A DNA stretch of 64,000 nt from Flagellimonas olearia (GCF_009184425.1 NZ_WELG01000001.1:1053870-1117869); one strand, 5' to 3'; positions 1-9,060 are shown, counted from the first letter of the stretch. Translations and numbers: made by a program. The notes: generated by a model from the letters alone, not told the origin.

Positions 1-168
1 TGCCAAGGCAAATATCAATAGTCCCGCTGTGGTAAATCGGCATGAGGCCAGCATAAACGGGGGCAATTCCATGACCGCAATCTTGTTCAAAAGGTATGTG
101 GACCCCCAGATTACGTAAATGGCAAAAAAAGCTAGGATAACTAGGGCAGAGTTTGAGGATTTTCCCAT
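1..168 (-). CDS. EamA/DMT-family transporter, N-terminal part
   Basis: The minus-strand frame opens with ATG at 168 and runs off the left edge of the window, so only the first 56 residues are present. It reads MGKSSNSALVILAFF followed by IYVIWGSTYLLNKIAV, which is the typical first transmembrane helix of EamA (RhaT/YdcZ-type drug/metabolite) exporters with its aromatic-WGS-x-Y/F signature. A second hydrophobic helix begins around residue 38. Members usually have ten helices in two EamA repeats and export amino acids or other small metabolites across the inner membrane. The substrate cannot be told from this fragment. Confidence 0.85.
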   Translation of the reverse strand, partial: MGKSSNSALVILAFFAIYVIWGSTYLLNKIAVMELPPFMLASCRFTTAGLLIFALA

Positions 169-276
169 TGAAAGACTGGTTTATCGCCTTACAATATTAC
201 GGATGTTTGCAGGAGTATGAAACATTTCCCCATTTTGTTTATGAAGAAAGTGAATTTTAGGGTAGCGCACTGAAAA

Positions 277-609
277 TCAACTGTACTTGTCCGTATCCAG
301 CAAATAGGCAGCTATATCCTTTTCCAATTGTTTGAAATGCGCAAAATGGTGCTCAATTTCATCACCCAAATCCTCCGTGGTTTGTCCCATTTTCTCCTTG
401 AGGCTATCCATAATGCGCTTTTGGTCACCTGTATATTCCTTGAAGCTTCGCTTGAGTTCATACAACTTCTCAAAACAGGAATAGTCGTGGGGCTCACAGG
501 TATAGGAACCCAACTTTTTGGAAAGACGCTGAATAAGCTTGTTGTTTCGCTCCATTCTTACCAATAGCTCCTGAATCTGATATGTGTTGTTTTCAAGGAT
601 ATCGCCCAT
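277..609 (-). CDS. Small cytosolic coiled-coil protein of unknown function
   Basis: A 110-residue protein starting at MGDILENNTYQ (ATG at 609). The open frame continues upstream to 720, but the extra part (MMAITRINTNLKFF...) is low-complexity and unlike the rest, so I chose the internal start. The protein is charged and mostly helical by eye, with heptad-like stretches such as NKLIQRLSKKL and KRIMDSLKEKMGQ. It has no signal peptide or membrane segment. It holds two cysteines near residue 40 (TCEPHDYSCFEK). I do not recognise the family. It follows the OmpA/lipocalin pair on the same strand but lies beyond a strong terminator, so it is probably transcribed separately. Confidence 0.6.
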   Translation of the reverse strand: MGDILENNTYQIQELLVRMERNNKLIQRLSKKLGSYTCEPHDYSCFEKLYELKRSFKEYTGDQKRIMDSLKEKMGQTTEDLGDEIEHHFAHFKQLEKDIAAYLLDTDKYS

Positions 610-718
610 GATGTTTGGAATTTTAGGAGTCTGTAAAACTTTCCTTAAGGTAGTGATTATCCTACATTTTGGCTTTAAAAAAAACTTCAAATTTGTGTTA
701 ATTCTCGTTATAGCCATC

Positions 719-752
719 AAAAAAAAGCCCGATGGAATCCATCGGGCTTTGG
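719..752 (-). terminator. Rho-independent terminator of the OmpA transcript
   Basis: A perfect 12-bp stem (AAAGCCCGATGG pairing with CCATCGGGCTTT) around a 3-nt loop lies just after the stop codon of the OmpA-like gene. Read on the minus strand it is followed by a run of eight U, giving a textbook intrinsic terminator. Confidence 0.9.
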
Positions 753-769
753 TCTATCAAAATTGCCTA

Positions 770-1462
770 CTAGTTTTTGGTCTGCTCGTAAGCTTCTTCT
801 TTTAGTTCATCACTTGCTATAATGGCAAGCTCAACACGACGGTTCTGCGCCCTTCCTTCTGCAGTTTCATTGGTTTCAATGGGCTGGGTCTCGCCATACC
901 ACTTGGTGGTGAACCTACCGCTTGAAATCCCTTTGGACGTCAAGTAGTTGGTCACGGACTGCGCCCGTTGCTGGGATAGGGTCATGTTATAGGCGTCGCT
1001 TCCGGCGCTATCGGTATGTCCCTCTACCAAGATATTGGATTTTGGGTATTCCTTAAAAATACCGGCCAATTTATCCAAAGTGGTTGCGGAAGCTCCTTTG
1101 ATATCAGACTTGTTGGTATCAAAATATACCCCGTTTTCGCCACTAAAGGTAACATTGATACCTTCTCCCACACGTTTTACCTCTGCGCCAGGAATTTCTT
1201 CTTCGATACGTTCTGCCTGTCGGTCCATACGATTACCGATATAACCACCGGCAGCACCACCCACAACGGCACCAATGATGGCACCAAGGGCTGTGTTTCC
1301 TTTTCCAACGTTGTTCCCGATGATTCCACCGATCACGGCTCCACCACCGGCACCTATAGCGGCACCTTTTTGGGTGTTATTGGCATTTTGTATGGCATTA
1401 CAGCTTAAAATAAGGCTCAATGCCAAGACTGCTGTTGTACTTTTTACTATAATTCTTTTCAT
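770..1462 (-). CDS. OmpA-family lipoprotein with glycine-zipper segment
   Basis: 230 residues. A lipoprotein signal ends at LSLILSC (Cys about residue 21). Residues about 33-77 are a glycine-zipper region (GAAIGAGGGAVIGGIIG, GAIIGAVVGGAAGGYIG) that may insert in or line a membrane. Residues about 108-215 form an OmpA C-terminal peptidoglycan-binding domain with the expected VYFDTNKSDI, VEGHTDSAGSDAYN and LSQQRAQSV motifs and the NRRVE end. The protein should tether the outer membrane to the cell wall. It starts 3 nt after the lipocalin-like gene on the same strand, so the two form an operon ending at the hairpin near 735. Confidence 0.93.
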   Translation of the reverse strand: MKRIIVKSTTAVLALSLILSCNAIQNANNTQKGAAIGAGGGAVIGGIIGNNVGKGNTALGAIIGAVVGGAAGGYIGNRMDRQAERIEEEIPGAEVKRVGEGINVTFSGENGVYFDTNKSDIKGASATTLDKLAGIFKEYPKSNILVEGHTDSAGSDAYNMTLSQQRAQSVTNYLTSKGISSGRFTTKWYGETQPIETNETAEGRAQNRRVELAIIASDELKEEAYEQTKN

Positions 1463-1465
1463 GTG

Positions 1466-1951
1466 TTAGCTTTTTGTGAATTCATAAACTATGGTTACTG
1501 GCTGTCCATCCACCGAAACGTTGGATTTCAGTGTCATATTTTGCTCCGAAAGGTTAACGATATTCAATCGATACCCATATCCTCCGGAAATGTCCTTGCG
1601 ATTTTCATCGATAAATTTGAACTGCAATTGACTGCTGTAGTTCTGAGAGGGCTCCACCACGGACCATCTGAAAAAACGGTCTCCGCCTTGGCAGAGGGTG
1701 CTTTGGTTAATGGTGTATCTTCCAGTACTGTTGTTGTCCCTGAAGAACCATTGGCTTCCCTCAAAGCAGATATCTTCGGCATCATTAAAGATGACGGATT
1801 TAAAATTGCCTGAATTGTTCTCGTAGGAAATGTTGTCCAAAATCCACGTACCACTAAAAAGGTTACGTTGCGTTCTTGCGCTTTTGGACACGGAGCAAGA
1901 CGTAAGTAAAAGTCCTGCCAGTGCAATGATTAAAAATGATTGTTTTACCAT
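1466..1951 (-). CDS. Lipocalin-like lipoprotein
   Basis: 161 residues with a clear lipoprotein signal (LAGLLLTSC, Cys about residue 19). The mature part carries the lipocalin-like pattern FSGTWILDNISY near residue 32, the GxW start of a calycin strand, then alternating beta-rich segments and a C-terminal VTIVYEFTK strand. It is shorter than classical lipocalins and matches the small lipocalin-like lipoproteins of flavobacteria. Ligand unknown. It is the first gene of a two-gene operon with the OmpA-like lipoprotein. The family call rests on fold pattern and context rather than a diagnostic motif. Confidence 0.7.
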   Translation of the reverse strand: MVKQSFLIIALAGLLLTSCSVSKSARTQRNLFSGTWILDNISYENNSGNFKSVIFNDAEDICFEGSQWFFRDNNSTGRYTINQSTLCQGGDRFFRWSVVEPSQNYSSQLQFKFIDENRKDISGGYGYRLNIVNLSEQNMTLKSNVSVDGQPVTIVYEFTKS

Positions 1952-2040
1952 AAGAATTGGAGTTTAAGTTTACATATATACGAGTGAGACACCTAAAATG
2001 TCCTCTTGGGGTATTAAAAAATTGTTAATGCGTCAGTAAT

Positions 2041-4017
2041 TCAATAATTGTACAGCTCCAATAATGCTGTTTCAAATCTTTTCTTGGGCAGGTAATTCTC
2101 CTCTAATTCCCTAGCGAATGGTACCGGTGTTTCCAAACTCCCCACCCTTTTTACGGGGGCGTCCAAATGTTCAAAACAATTTTCCATGACCATTGCCGAG
2201 ATATCACTCGCAATACCGCCAAATAACGTATCTTCTTGCAATATGATGAGCTTTCCCGTCTTCCTTACCGAGGTATAGACAGCATCAGCGTCCAGAGGTT
2301 GCAGCGTACACAAATCTACGAGATCCGCTTCAATTTCCGGATGTTTTTCCAACACCTCCAAGGCCCAATGCACCCCAGCACCGTAACTTACTATGGAAAC
2401 CGCTTCTCCCTCCTTCACCAAATTGGCCTTTCCCAAGGGTAAAGTGTAATAGTCCAATGGCACATCACCATAGACACTCCTGTACAATCCTTTGTGCTCA
2501 AAGAACAATACGGGATTGGGATCATTGATGGCCGTATTCAACAATCCTTTGGCATCATGCGGGAAAGCAGGATACACCACCTTAAGCCCAGGCACCTTGG
2601 TAAACCAAGCCTCATTGGTCTGCGAGTGGAACGGTCCTGCCCCAACCCCGCCACCACAAGGCATTCGTATCACTACATCGGCTTTTTCATTCCATCGGTA
2701 ATGTACTTTGGCCAAATAGTTCACTATGGGATTGAATCCGCTGCTCACAAAATCCGCAAACTGCATTTCCACCACGGCCTTCATGCCATTGATGGAAAGT
2801 CCCATGGCTGCTGACACAATCACCGATTCGCAAATGGGCGTATTGCGCACACGGCTCTTTCCAAACTTTGAAATAAACCCTTCGGTAATCTTAAAAACCC
2901 CACCGTAATCGGCAATATCCTGCCCCATAAGAATAAGTTCATTATGACGGTACATGGATTGTTCCAAACCTTCGGAAATGGCATCTACAAAACGAATATT
3001 CTTTATTTCATTTCTAATTTCAACTTCCTCAAATTTAAAATCTTGGTATACTTCACCTAATTCTTTACTTTCAATTGAAGAAATAACAGGTTCATCAAAG
3101 GCCATTTGCAGATTTTCATTGATTTCCGCCGATATCCGCTCCTTCAGCGCTTCTATTTCTTCCATAGAGACCAGGTTTTCATCCAACAAAAAAGATTCGT
3201 AGTTGGCGATAGGGTCCTTCTTGGCCCATTTTTTCATCAAATTTTCAGGAACGTACTTGGTACCGCTAGCCTCTTCATGCCCACGCATGCGAAAAGTCTT
3301 GAACTCGAGAAGAATGGGACGGGGACGTTTACGAATGGTTCTACAAATCTCATCGACCTTGGTATAAACTTCCAAAATATTGTTCCCATCAATAATTCGG
3401 GATTCCATCCCATAGCCCCTGGCCCTATCTGCCAGATTCTCGCAATTGTACTGCTCATTGGTGGGTGTGGATAGACCATAACCGTTATTTTCAATACAGA
3501 ACAGCACAGGAAGGTTCCAAACCGAGGCCACATTGAGCGCTTCATGAAAATCACCTTCGCTAGTGGCTCCTTCACCTGTAAAAACTGCGGTTACCTGCTT
3601 GTTCCGTTTCAACATATTGGCCAGAGCAATTCCATCGGCCACTCCCAATTGAGGGCCCAAATGCGATATCATCCCCACAATCTTGTATTCCTGAGTACCA
3701 AAATGAAAGCTTCGGTCACGCCCTTGGGTAAAACCACTTTGCTTTCCCTGCCACTGTGCAAAGAGACGGTGCAAGGGAATATTTCGAGAAGTGAACACCC
3801 CCAAATTCCTATGCATGGGCAAAATGTACTCCTCAGACTTCAGGGCATGGGTTACACCAACGGAGATGGCCTCTTGACCAATCCCACTGAACCATTTGGA
3901 AATCTTCCCCTGCCGTAGCAGCACCAACATCTTTTCCTCTATCATCCTGGGCTTTAACATTGCCGTATACAAGTCCCGTAATTTCTGTTGGTCCAAATCC
4001 CCTATATGGTATCGCAT
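2041..4017 (-). CDS. Branched-chain 2-oxoacid dehydrogenase E1, fused alpha and beta subunits
   Basis: 658 residues, a head-to-tail fusion. Residues 1 to about 330 are an E1-alpha domain with the thiamine diphosphate motif (GEG at 148-150, NN at 177-178) and the phosphorylation-loop-like SFHFGTQEYKIVG. Residues about 335-658 are an E1-beta domain (ILMGQDIADYGGVFKITEGF, QFADFVSSGFNPIVNYLAK). The enzyme decarboxylates 2-oxoacids from Val, Leu and Ile and passes the acyl group to lipoyl-E2. The product feeds branched-chain fatty acid synthesis, which is prominent in Bacteroidota. Separate alpha and beta genes are usual elsewhere; the fused form is common in this phylum. E2 and E3 are not in the window. 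The gene stands alone and is divergent from the oxygenase gene. Confidence 0.93.
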   Translation of the reverse strand: MRYHIGDLDQQKLRDLYTAMLKPRMIEEKMLVLLRQGKISKWFSGIGQEAISVGVTHALKSEEYILPMHRNLGVFTSRNIPLHRLFAQWQGKQSGFTQGRDRSFHFGTQEYKIVGMISHLGPQLGVADGIALANMLKRNKQVTAVFTGEGATSEGDFHEALNVASVWNLPVLFCIENNGYGLSTPTNEQYNCENLADRARGYGMESRIIDGNNILEVYTKVDEICRTIRKRPRPILLEFKTFRMRGHEEASGTKYVPENLMKKWAKKDPIANYESFLLDENLVSMEEIEALKERISAEINENLQMAFDEPVISSIESKELGEVYQDFKFEEVEIRNEIKNIRFVDAISEGLEQSMYRHNELILMGQDIADYGGVFKITEGFISKFGKSRVRNTPICESVIVSAAMGLSINGMKAVVEMQFADFVSSGFNPIVNYLAKVHYRWNEKADVVIRMPCGGGVGAGPFHSQTNEAWFTKVPGLKVVYPAFPHDAKGLLNTAINDPNPVLFFEHKGLYRSVYGDVPLDYYTLPLGKANLVKEGEAVSIVSYGAGVHWALEVLEKHPEIEADLVDLCTLQPLDADAVYTSVRKTGKLIILQEDTLFGGIASDISAMVMENCFEHLDAPVKRVGSLETPVPFARELEENYLPKKRFETALLELYNY

Positions 4018-4037
4018 ATCCTAAAATTCGTGTTTGA

Positions 4038-4045
4038 TAAAAGTA
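4038..4045 (-). promoter_or_regulatory. -7 box of the E1 gene
   Basis: The minus strand reads TACTTTTA, one base off the Bacteroidota -7 consensus TAnnTTTG, 20 bases upstream of the E1 start codon. This placement is typical. No clear -33 box was assigned. Confidence 0.4.
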
Positions 4046-4097
4046 GAAAAAAAGCATTCATATTTTGTGAAATTCCCAATCGTTCCATTGAAATCAT

Positions 4098-4105
4098 TAC
4101 TTTTG
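4098..4105 (+). promoter_or_regulatory. -7 box of the 2OG oxygenase gene
   Basis: TACTTTTG matches TAnnTTTG exactly and ends 22 bases before the ATG at 4128. It is the probable promoter of the oxygenase-SUI1 operon. Confidence 0.5.
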
Positions 4106-4127
4106 AATGTAATCCAAAATTGACGAC

Positions 4128-5078
4128 ATGAGCGCAATTCCAAGTGTAAACCTGGAGGATTTTGTTTCAGGAGATCCGGCTAGAAAAGAAAAGTTTGTCA
4201 AAGAAATCGGTGCTGCATTTGAAGATATCGGTTTTGTGGCCCTTAGCGGTCATTTTCTTTCCGATGAACTGGTAGACCAGCTCTATGCCGAAATCAAAAA
4301 ATTCTTCCAATTACATCAAGACGTCAAGGATACCTACGAAATTGAGGGCATTGGAGGGCAAAGGGGCTATACTTCCTTCGGAAAAGAGCACGCCAAAGGA
4401 AAAAAGGAAGGTGACCTGAAAGAATTTTGGCATTTTGGACAATATGTGGAAAACAATCCAACGTTGGAAGCGGAGTATCCTGACAATGTAACTGTTAGCG
4501 AGTTGCCCGAGTTCAATACCGTGGGAAAAGAAACCTACAAAATGTTGGAGAAGACCGCCCAATATGTGTTGCGGGCCTTGGCCCTTCATTTGGGGCTGGA
4601 GGAAACCTATTTTGACGATTACATCAAAAATGGGAATTCCATTCTCCGTCCTATTCACTACCCTCCCATTACCCAAGAACCCAAGAATGCGGTCCGTGCA
4701 GCAGCGCATGGGGACATCAATTTGATTACCCTTCTTATGGGCGCCCATGGAAAAGGATTGCAGGTCCAGAACCATGAAGGCGAATGGGTAGATGCCATTG
4801 CACGCCCCGACCAGTTGATGATCAATGTGGGCGATATGCTCTCCCGTTTGACCAACAACAAACTCAAATCAACCATACACCAAGTAGTGAACCCTCCCAG
4901 GGAACTGTGGGGCACTTCGCGGTACTCCATACCTTTCTTTATGCATCCTGTGAGCGACATGCCGCTCAATTGTCTTGAAGATTGTATTGATAAAGAACAC
5001 CCCAAAGCCTTTGAGGATACCACCGCTGGGGAATATTTGCATGAACGGCTCGTAGAATTGGGCTTGGTGAAAAAATAA
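4128..5078 (+). CDS. 2-oxoglutarate/Fe(II) dioxygenase, isopenicillin N synthase-like
   Basis: 316 residues, no signal peptide. The N-terminal DIOX_N-type region (IPSVNLEDFVSGD) is followed by the jelly-roll core. The iron triad is visible as H194-x-D196 (AAHGDINLI) and H251 (STIHQVV), and the 2-oxoglutarate-binding RxS as R265-Y-S267. Substrate is unknown; this IPNS-like group includes oxidases of secondary metabolites and amino-acid derivatives. The stop codon lies 3 nt before the SUI1-like gene, indicating one operon. Confidence 0.88.
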   Translation: MSAIPSVNLEDFVSGDPARKEKFVKEIGAAFEDIGFVALSGHFLSDELVDQLYAEIKKFFQLHQDVKDTYEIEGIGGQRGYTSFGKEHAKGKKEGDLKEFWHFGQYVENNPTLEAEYPDNVTVSELPEFNTVGKETYKMLEKTAQYVLRALALHLGLEETYFDDYIKNGNSILRPIHYPPITQEPKNAVRAAAHGDINLITLLMGAHGKGLQVQNHEGEWVDAIARPDQLMINVGDMLSRLTNNKLKSTIHQVVNPPRELWGTSRYSIPFFMHPVSDMPLNCLEDCIDKEHPKAFEDTTAGEYLHERLVELGLVKK

Positions 5079-5081
5079 TTT

Positions 5082-5411
5082 ATGGACCTACAAGATCAAT
5101 TGAAAAACCTTTTTCCGGACCACGAACCTGAAGAAGTGGAAAACACCGAACAGGAAGCACCATCGTATTGGCTACAAGACGACCCCATCATTTGCAAATA
5201 CGAAAAACGAAAAGGAAAACCGGTCACCATTTTGGATGGATACAATGGAGCTGATTCCGATTTTAAAAAATTGACAAAAGACCTTAAAACCTATTTAGGG
5301 GTTGGCGGGAGTTACAAGAAAGAGTCCATCATCATACAAGGGGATTATCGCGACAAAATCATGACGTTTTTAAAAGACCATGGTTTTTCGGTAAAACGGG
5401 TAGGAGGTTGA
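5082..5411 (+). CDS. SUI1/eIF1-family translation factor (YciH-like)
   Basis: 109 residues. The C-terminal two thirds carry the SUI1 fold: YEKRKGKPVTILDGY, then LKTYLGVGGSYKKE, then IIIQGDYRDKIMTFL, where the conserved K/R-G-KpvT and GvGGs motifs bind the small ribosomal subunit. Bacterial YciH homologues are thought to influence start-site fidelity or repress translation under stress. It begins 3 nt after the oxygenase stop, so the two are co-transcribed; the link between them is not obvious. Confidence 0.9.
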   Translation: MDLQDQLKNLFPDHEPEEVENTEQEAPSYWLQDDPIICKYEKRKGKPVTILDGYNGADSDFKKLTKDLKTYLGVGGSYKKESIIIQGDYRDKIMTFLKDHGFSVKRVGG

Positions 5412-5461
5412 TTACATGCTTTTTAAAAAGTCTGTTTTACGTTTCAACCCTGTTAAATTTC

Positions 5462-5480
5462 AACATTGATAACCAATGTT
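5462..5480. repeat. Short perfect inverted repeat after the SUI1-like gene
   Basis: AACATTG, a 5-nt loop (ATAAC), then CAATGTT. There is no T run after it, so a terminator role is weak. It could also be an operator for the DUF1835 gene that starts at 5555. Confidence 0.35.
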
Positions 5481-5554
5481 TTACGAAAAAATTTTTGTGT
5501 TTTTGGTTTAAACCTTACTTTTATTCTTCCTAACCAACGAAAACTGAACTGAAA

Positions 5555-6487
5555 ATGAAATCACTGTTGCACATTACCAACGGCGACGGTTTCACGTCAA
5601 GATTACAATCACTGCAGTTAAAGGGAGACATCATCACATGGCGCGAAATGCTCTGCGAAGGAAAGACCCTCTGCACCGTAGGCAGCGAATCCTTTTGGAA
5701 AACAAGATTCGATTTTTTAAGCAAAAACTACAAGGTCACCAAGTCGTGGTTTGTTGAAAAGACCTTGAAGGAGTATCGATCTCTATGCAACCACAAACAG
5801 CAGGACCAGATAGTCCTCTGGTTTGAATACGACCTTTTTTGTCAGATAAACATGCTTGCCGTTCTAAGTTGGCTCAAGACCCACAGAAGACACGCCGAGA
5901 TATCCTTGGTTTGTAGCGGAAAAGAAGATGATACGAATAAGATGTACGGTCTGAACGAATTGAGCGACGAAAAGCTTTTAGAACTCTACGAAGAAAGGAC
6001 CATACTTACCCAGGACGATATTGAATTTGCAGATTATGTTTGGCAATTGTACTGCAGCGACAATCCCATTCGATTGGAAAACCTGATTGCCCACAACGAT
6101 TTTCAGTTTGAATACCTAGCGGATGCCTTGAAAACCCACCTGAAACGGTTCCCGTCCATAAAAAATGGACTCAACGAACTGGAAAACAAGGTTTTGGAAA
6201 CATCCCTCAACCAAAAACCAAAATCAAAAAAAGAATTATTGGGAACTCTTTTGAGCGATCAAGGGTATTACGGCTTTGGTGATACACAATACGAACGCAT
6301 CATCACTTCATTACGCCCGCTGTTCAGTTCCTTTAACCCAGTAAGACTTACCAAAAAAGGCAAGGAGGTTTTGGATAACCAAACTAATTATTACTCGCAA
6401 ATACGTGATAATCAACTATATCTTGGAGGTTCTTTAAAGTATAACTTTCTATACAACACATCCACAGACCGTATTCTAAAACTCTAA
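5555..6487 (+). CDS. DUF1835 domain protein
   Basis: 310 residues, cytosolic. The opening LHITNGDGFTSRLQ and GDIITWREMLCEGKT are the hallmark of DUF1835, whose name-giving ITNGDS-like motif and W-R-E are conserved. A middle helical part ends with IVLWFEYDLFCQ (about 90), typical of the family. The C-terminal 110 residues look like a winged-helix-type domain (SKKELLGTLLSDQGYYGFGDTQYERIITSLRPLF). Molecular role is unknown. It is followed after 1 nt by the nucleoside phosphorylase gene, so an operon is likely. Confidence 0.8.
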   Translation: MKSLLHITNGDGFTSRLQSLQLKGDIITWREMLCEGKTLCTVGSESFWKTRFDFLSKNYKVTKSWFVEKTLKEYRSLCNHKQQDQIVLWFEYDLFCQINMLAVLSWLKTHRRHAEISLVCSGKEDDTNKMYGLNELSDEKLLELYEERTILTQDDIEFADYVWQLYCSDNPIRLENLIAHNDFQFEYLADALKTHLKRFPSIKNGLNELENKVLETSLNQKPKSKKELLGTLLSDQGYYGFGDTQYERIITSLRPLFSSFNPVRLTKKGKEVLDNQTNYYSQIRDNQLYLGGSLKYNFLYNTSTDRILKL

Positions 6488-6488
6488 A

Positions 6489-7373
6489 ATGTCCTTAGGA
6501 AACTCAGAGTTGATTCTGAACCCTGATGGCAGTATTTACCATCTCAATCTTCTCCCGGAGGATATTGCCACGACCATTATTACCGTTGGCGACCCTGACC
6601 GTGTTTCTTCGGTAAGCAAACACTTCGATTCCATTGAGGTTAAAAAACAGAAGAGAGAGTTCCATACCCATACGGGACATCTCAAGGGAAAGCGCATTAC
6701 TGTACTCTCCACAGGTATTGGAACCGACAATATCGACATTGTTTTCAATGAATTGGATGCCCTGGCCAACATTGATTTTAAAACACGAAAAGTCAAATCC
6801 AATAAAATACAGCTCAGTTTTATACGGATTGGTACATCGGGGAGTATCCAACCTGATATTCCAGTAGACTCTTTCTTGATGAGTACCAGTGCCATTGGCC
6901 TTGATGGGCTATTGCACTTTTATGAATCTGGACAGTACACCAATATCGGCCTAGAGAAAAAGCTTGGTGAATTCCTGGGGTGGAACAGTCTTAATATTCA
7001 TCCATATGCTGTGGATTACGATGAAAAACTTGGGGAAGTTTTTACTTCAAATCGTATACGATTTGGAATAACATGTACAAATTCAGGGTTTTATGGACCG
7101 CAAGGACGTAATCTTCGCCTTAGTCCCAAGATTGTCGATTTCAATGAACGTCTTGCCGCATTCACCTATCAAAATCAACAGATAACCAATCTGGAAATGG
7201 AGACCGCAGGTATATACGGACTGGCCAAAATGCATGGACATCGTGCTGTTTCCTTGAATGCCATTCTTGCAAACCGTATCACTGGTGAATTTTCCAAAGC
7301 CGGGGATAAGACCGTGGATGACCTAATCAAGTACACCCTTGAAAGACTGGTTTCAAGTGATTTTATATCTTGA
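6489..7373 (+). CDS. Nucleoside phosphorylase (PNP/UDP family 1)
   Basis: 294 residues. Family-1 phosphorylase signatures are visible: TIITVGDPDRV near residue 31 (phosphate/nucleoside pocket), GIGTDNIDIVFNEL near 78, FIRIGTSGSIQPDIPV near 112, and NLEMETAGIYGLAKMHG near 236, where the Met-Glu pair binds ribose. It should split a purine nucleoside or uridine with phosphate to base and ribose 1-phosphate. Substrate class cannot be fixed by eye. It directly follows the DUF1835 gene. Confidence 0.9.
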   Translation: MSLGNSELILNPDGSIYHLNLLPEDIATTIITVGDPDRVSSVSKHFDSIEVKKQKREFHTHTGHLKGKRITVLSTGIGTDNIDIVFNELDALANIDFKTRKVKSNKIQLSFIRIGTSGSIQPDIPVDSFLMSTSAIGLDGLLHFYESGQYTNIGLEKKLGEFLGWNSLNIHPYAVDYDEKLGEVFTSNRIRFGITCTNSGFYGPQGRNLRLSPKIVDFNERLAAFTYQNQQITNLEMETAGIYGLAKMHGHRAVSLNAILANRITGEFSKAGDKTVDDLIKYTLERLVSSDFIS

Positions 7374-7440
7374 TTTTTGGCTCATCATAAAAACCATACC
7401 AAACGGAATGGGTATTTTTGGAACCTAAAGATTGCTCTTC

Positions 7441-8289
7441 ATGAAAAACGTAAAAATTATTGGAGTTCCTGAACATTTCAACCTGCCGTGGCACTTGGCT
7501 ATGGAAGATGGTGCTTTTGAAGATCGGGGAATACAACTGACCTGGACCGATGTTCCCGAAGGAACAGGCAAAATGGCCCAAATGCTACTGGATGGAGAAA
7601 CAGATCTGGCCATTATTCTTACCGAAGGCATGGTCAAGAGCATTTCACAAGGGAATCCCAGTAGGATTGTCATGGAGTACATCTCCTCACCCCTACTTTG
7701 GGGCATCCATGTGGCCGCGGACAGTCCAAGGAAATCCGTGTCCGAGCTCAAAGACGACAAGGTAGCCATAAGCCGTTTGGGTAGTGGCAGCCATTTAATG
7801 GCCTATATCAATGCCGAAAACCAAGGCTGGGACCCCACTCAACTCCAGTTTGAAACCATCAATAATCTTGATGGCGCAGTGGAAAGCCTGAGCAACGGAT
7901 CGGGAGCCTATTTTATGTGGGAGCATTTCACCACCAAGCCTTTGGTGGATGACGGCACCTTCAAATGGTTGGGCGACTGCCCTACCCCATGGCCCTGTTT
8001 TGTTTTGGCAGCAACCAATGCTTTTTTGGAGGAAAATTCAGGGATATTGGGCCATATTTTGGAAGTGATCAATACCTACACCCCAGAATTCAAACAAATT
8101 CCAAGCATAGACCGCACACTATCCAACAGATACGAACAAAAATTGGAAGATGTTCAGGAATGGCTGTCCAAGACCACTTGGGGACAGCAACAGATTTCGG
8201 AAAAAACACTAAACGAGGTTCAATCGAGATTATTTGACCTTAATTTAGTTGATGATATAAAACGTGTTGAGAGTTTTCTTTGGAGATAG
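7441..8289 (+). CDS. Cytosolic NMT1/SsuA-like substrate-binding protein
   Basis: 282 residues from ATG at 7441; an in-frame TTG at 7432 is less likely. The sequence VKIIGVPEHFNLPWHLAMEDG, DVPEGTGKMAQMLLDGETDLAIILTEG and ISRLGSGSHLMAYINAE is that of ABC-type nitrate/sulfonate/thiamine-precursor binding proteins with two Venus-flytrap lobes. There is no signal peptide or lipobox and no permease or ATPase gene nearby, so it is probably a cytosolic sensor or orphan binding protein, not a transport component. Ligand unknown. Confidence 0.8.
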   Translation: MKNVKIIGVPEHFNLPWHLAMEDGAFEDRGIQLTWTDVPEGTGKMAQMLLDGETDLAIILTEGMVKSISQGNPSRIVMEYISSPLLWGIHVAADSPRKSVSELKDDKVAISRLGSGSHLMAYINAENQGWDPTQLQFETINNLDGAVESLSNGSGAYFMWEHFTTKPLVDDGTFKWLGDCPTPWPCFVLAATNAFLEENSGILGHILEVINTYTPEFKQIPSIDRTLSNRYEQKLEDVQEWLSKTTWGQQQISEKTLNEVQSRLFDLNLVDDIKRVESFLWR

Positions 8290-8383
8290 TCCAAAAATCT
8301 AACGATCTAATAATCCCTGATTGACACGAATTACTCGAATTTTCTCGAATGAAACGTGTTTTTACATATTTAAACAATCAGAT

Positions 8384-9049
8384 TCACCAATCTATCGGTT
8401 GTCTGCCCAGCTGGGAAAGTAGCCCATTGGTAGTGCTGAAGTGTTGGTTTCCAAACCACAGTCCCCTATTCGCACTCAATGGCGAGGGATGCCCTGAAGT
8501 CAGGATGTGGTGCTTACTTTTGTCGATCAAGGTCGCTTTCTTTTTGGCGAATCCGCCCCAAAGTAAAAACACTACCCCATTCAAATGCCCTGAAACCATT
8601 TTAATGACCGCATCGGTGAACTGCTCCCAACCTTTATTTTGATGACTGCCAGCCTGATGTGCCCTAACCGTAAGGGTCGCGTTGAGCAACAACACCCCTT
8701 GATCGGCCCATCGCTCCAGATTTCCGCTCTTGGGATACGGTTTTTCAACATCCACTTTGATTTCCTTGAAAATATTGACCAATGAAGGTGGATGTGGGAT
8801 ACCATCCTTTACCGAAAAACACAATCCATTGGCCTGATTGGGACCGTGATAAGGGTCTTGTCCTATGATTACCACTTTGGTTTCCTGAAATGGACAGTGG
8901 TCAAAGGCCGCAAAAATATCCTTGCCTTTTGGATAGCAGGTATGCCCACTATATTCCTGTTTCACAAATTGCACCAATTGCTGGAAATAGGGTTTTTGAA
9001 ACTCTTGCTCCAAATGCGTCTTCCAGCTTGGATCAATATTCACGTCCAT
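8384..9049 (-). CDS. ung: Uracil-DNA glycosylase, family 1
   Basis: 221 residues from the MDVNIDPSWK start (CAT at 9047-9049). Key motifs are intact: VVIIGQDPYHGPNQANGLCFSV, with the catalytic Asp in GQDPYH, then LLLNATLTV, VFLLWGGFAKKK and the His loop HPSPLSANRG. It removes uracil from DNA to start base excision repair. The open frame extends to 9214, but that extension overlaps the small membrane-protein gene in another frame and lacks UNG character. It lies 11 nt after that small gene, so the two probably share a promoter. Confidence 0.95.
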   Translation of the reverse strand: MDVNIDPSWKTHLEQEFQKPYFQQLVQFVKQEYSGHTCYPKGKDIFAAFDHCPFQETKVVIIGQDPYHGPNQANGLCFSVKDGIPHPPSLVNIFKEIKVDVEKPYPKSGNLERWADQGVLLLNATLTVRAHQAGSHQNKGWEQFTDAVIKMVSGHLNGVVFLLWGGFAKKKATLIDKSKHHILTSGHPSPLSANRGLWFGNQHFSTTNGLLSQLGRQPIDW

Positions 9050-9060
9050 AAAAATGCTTG

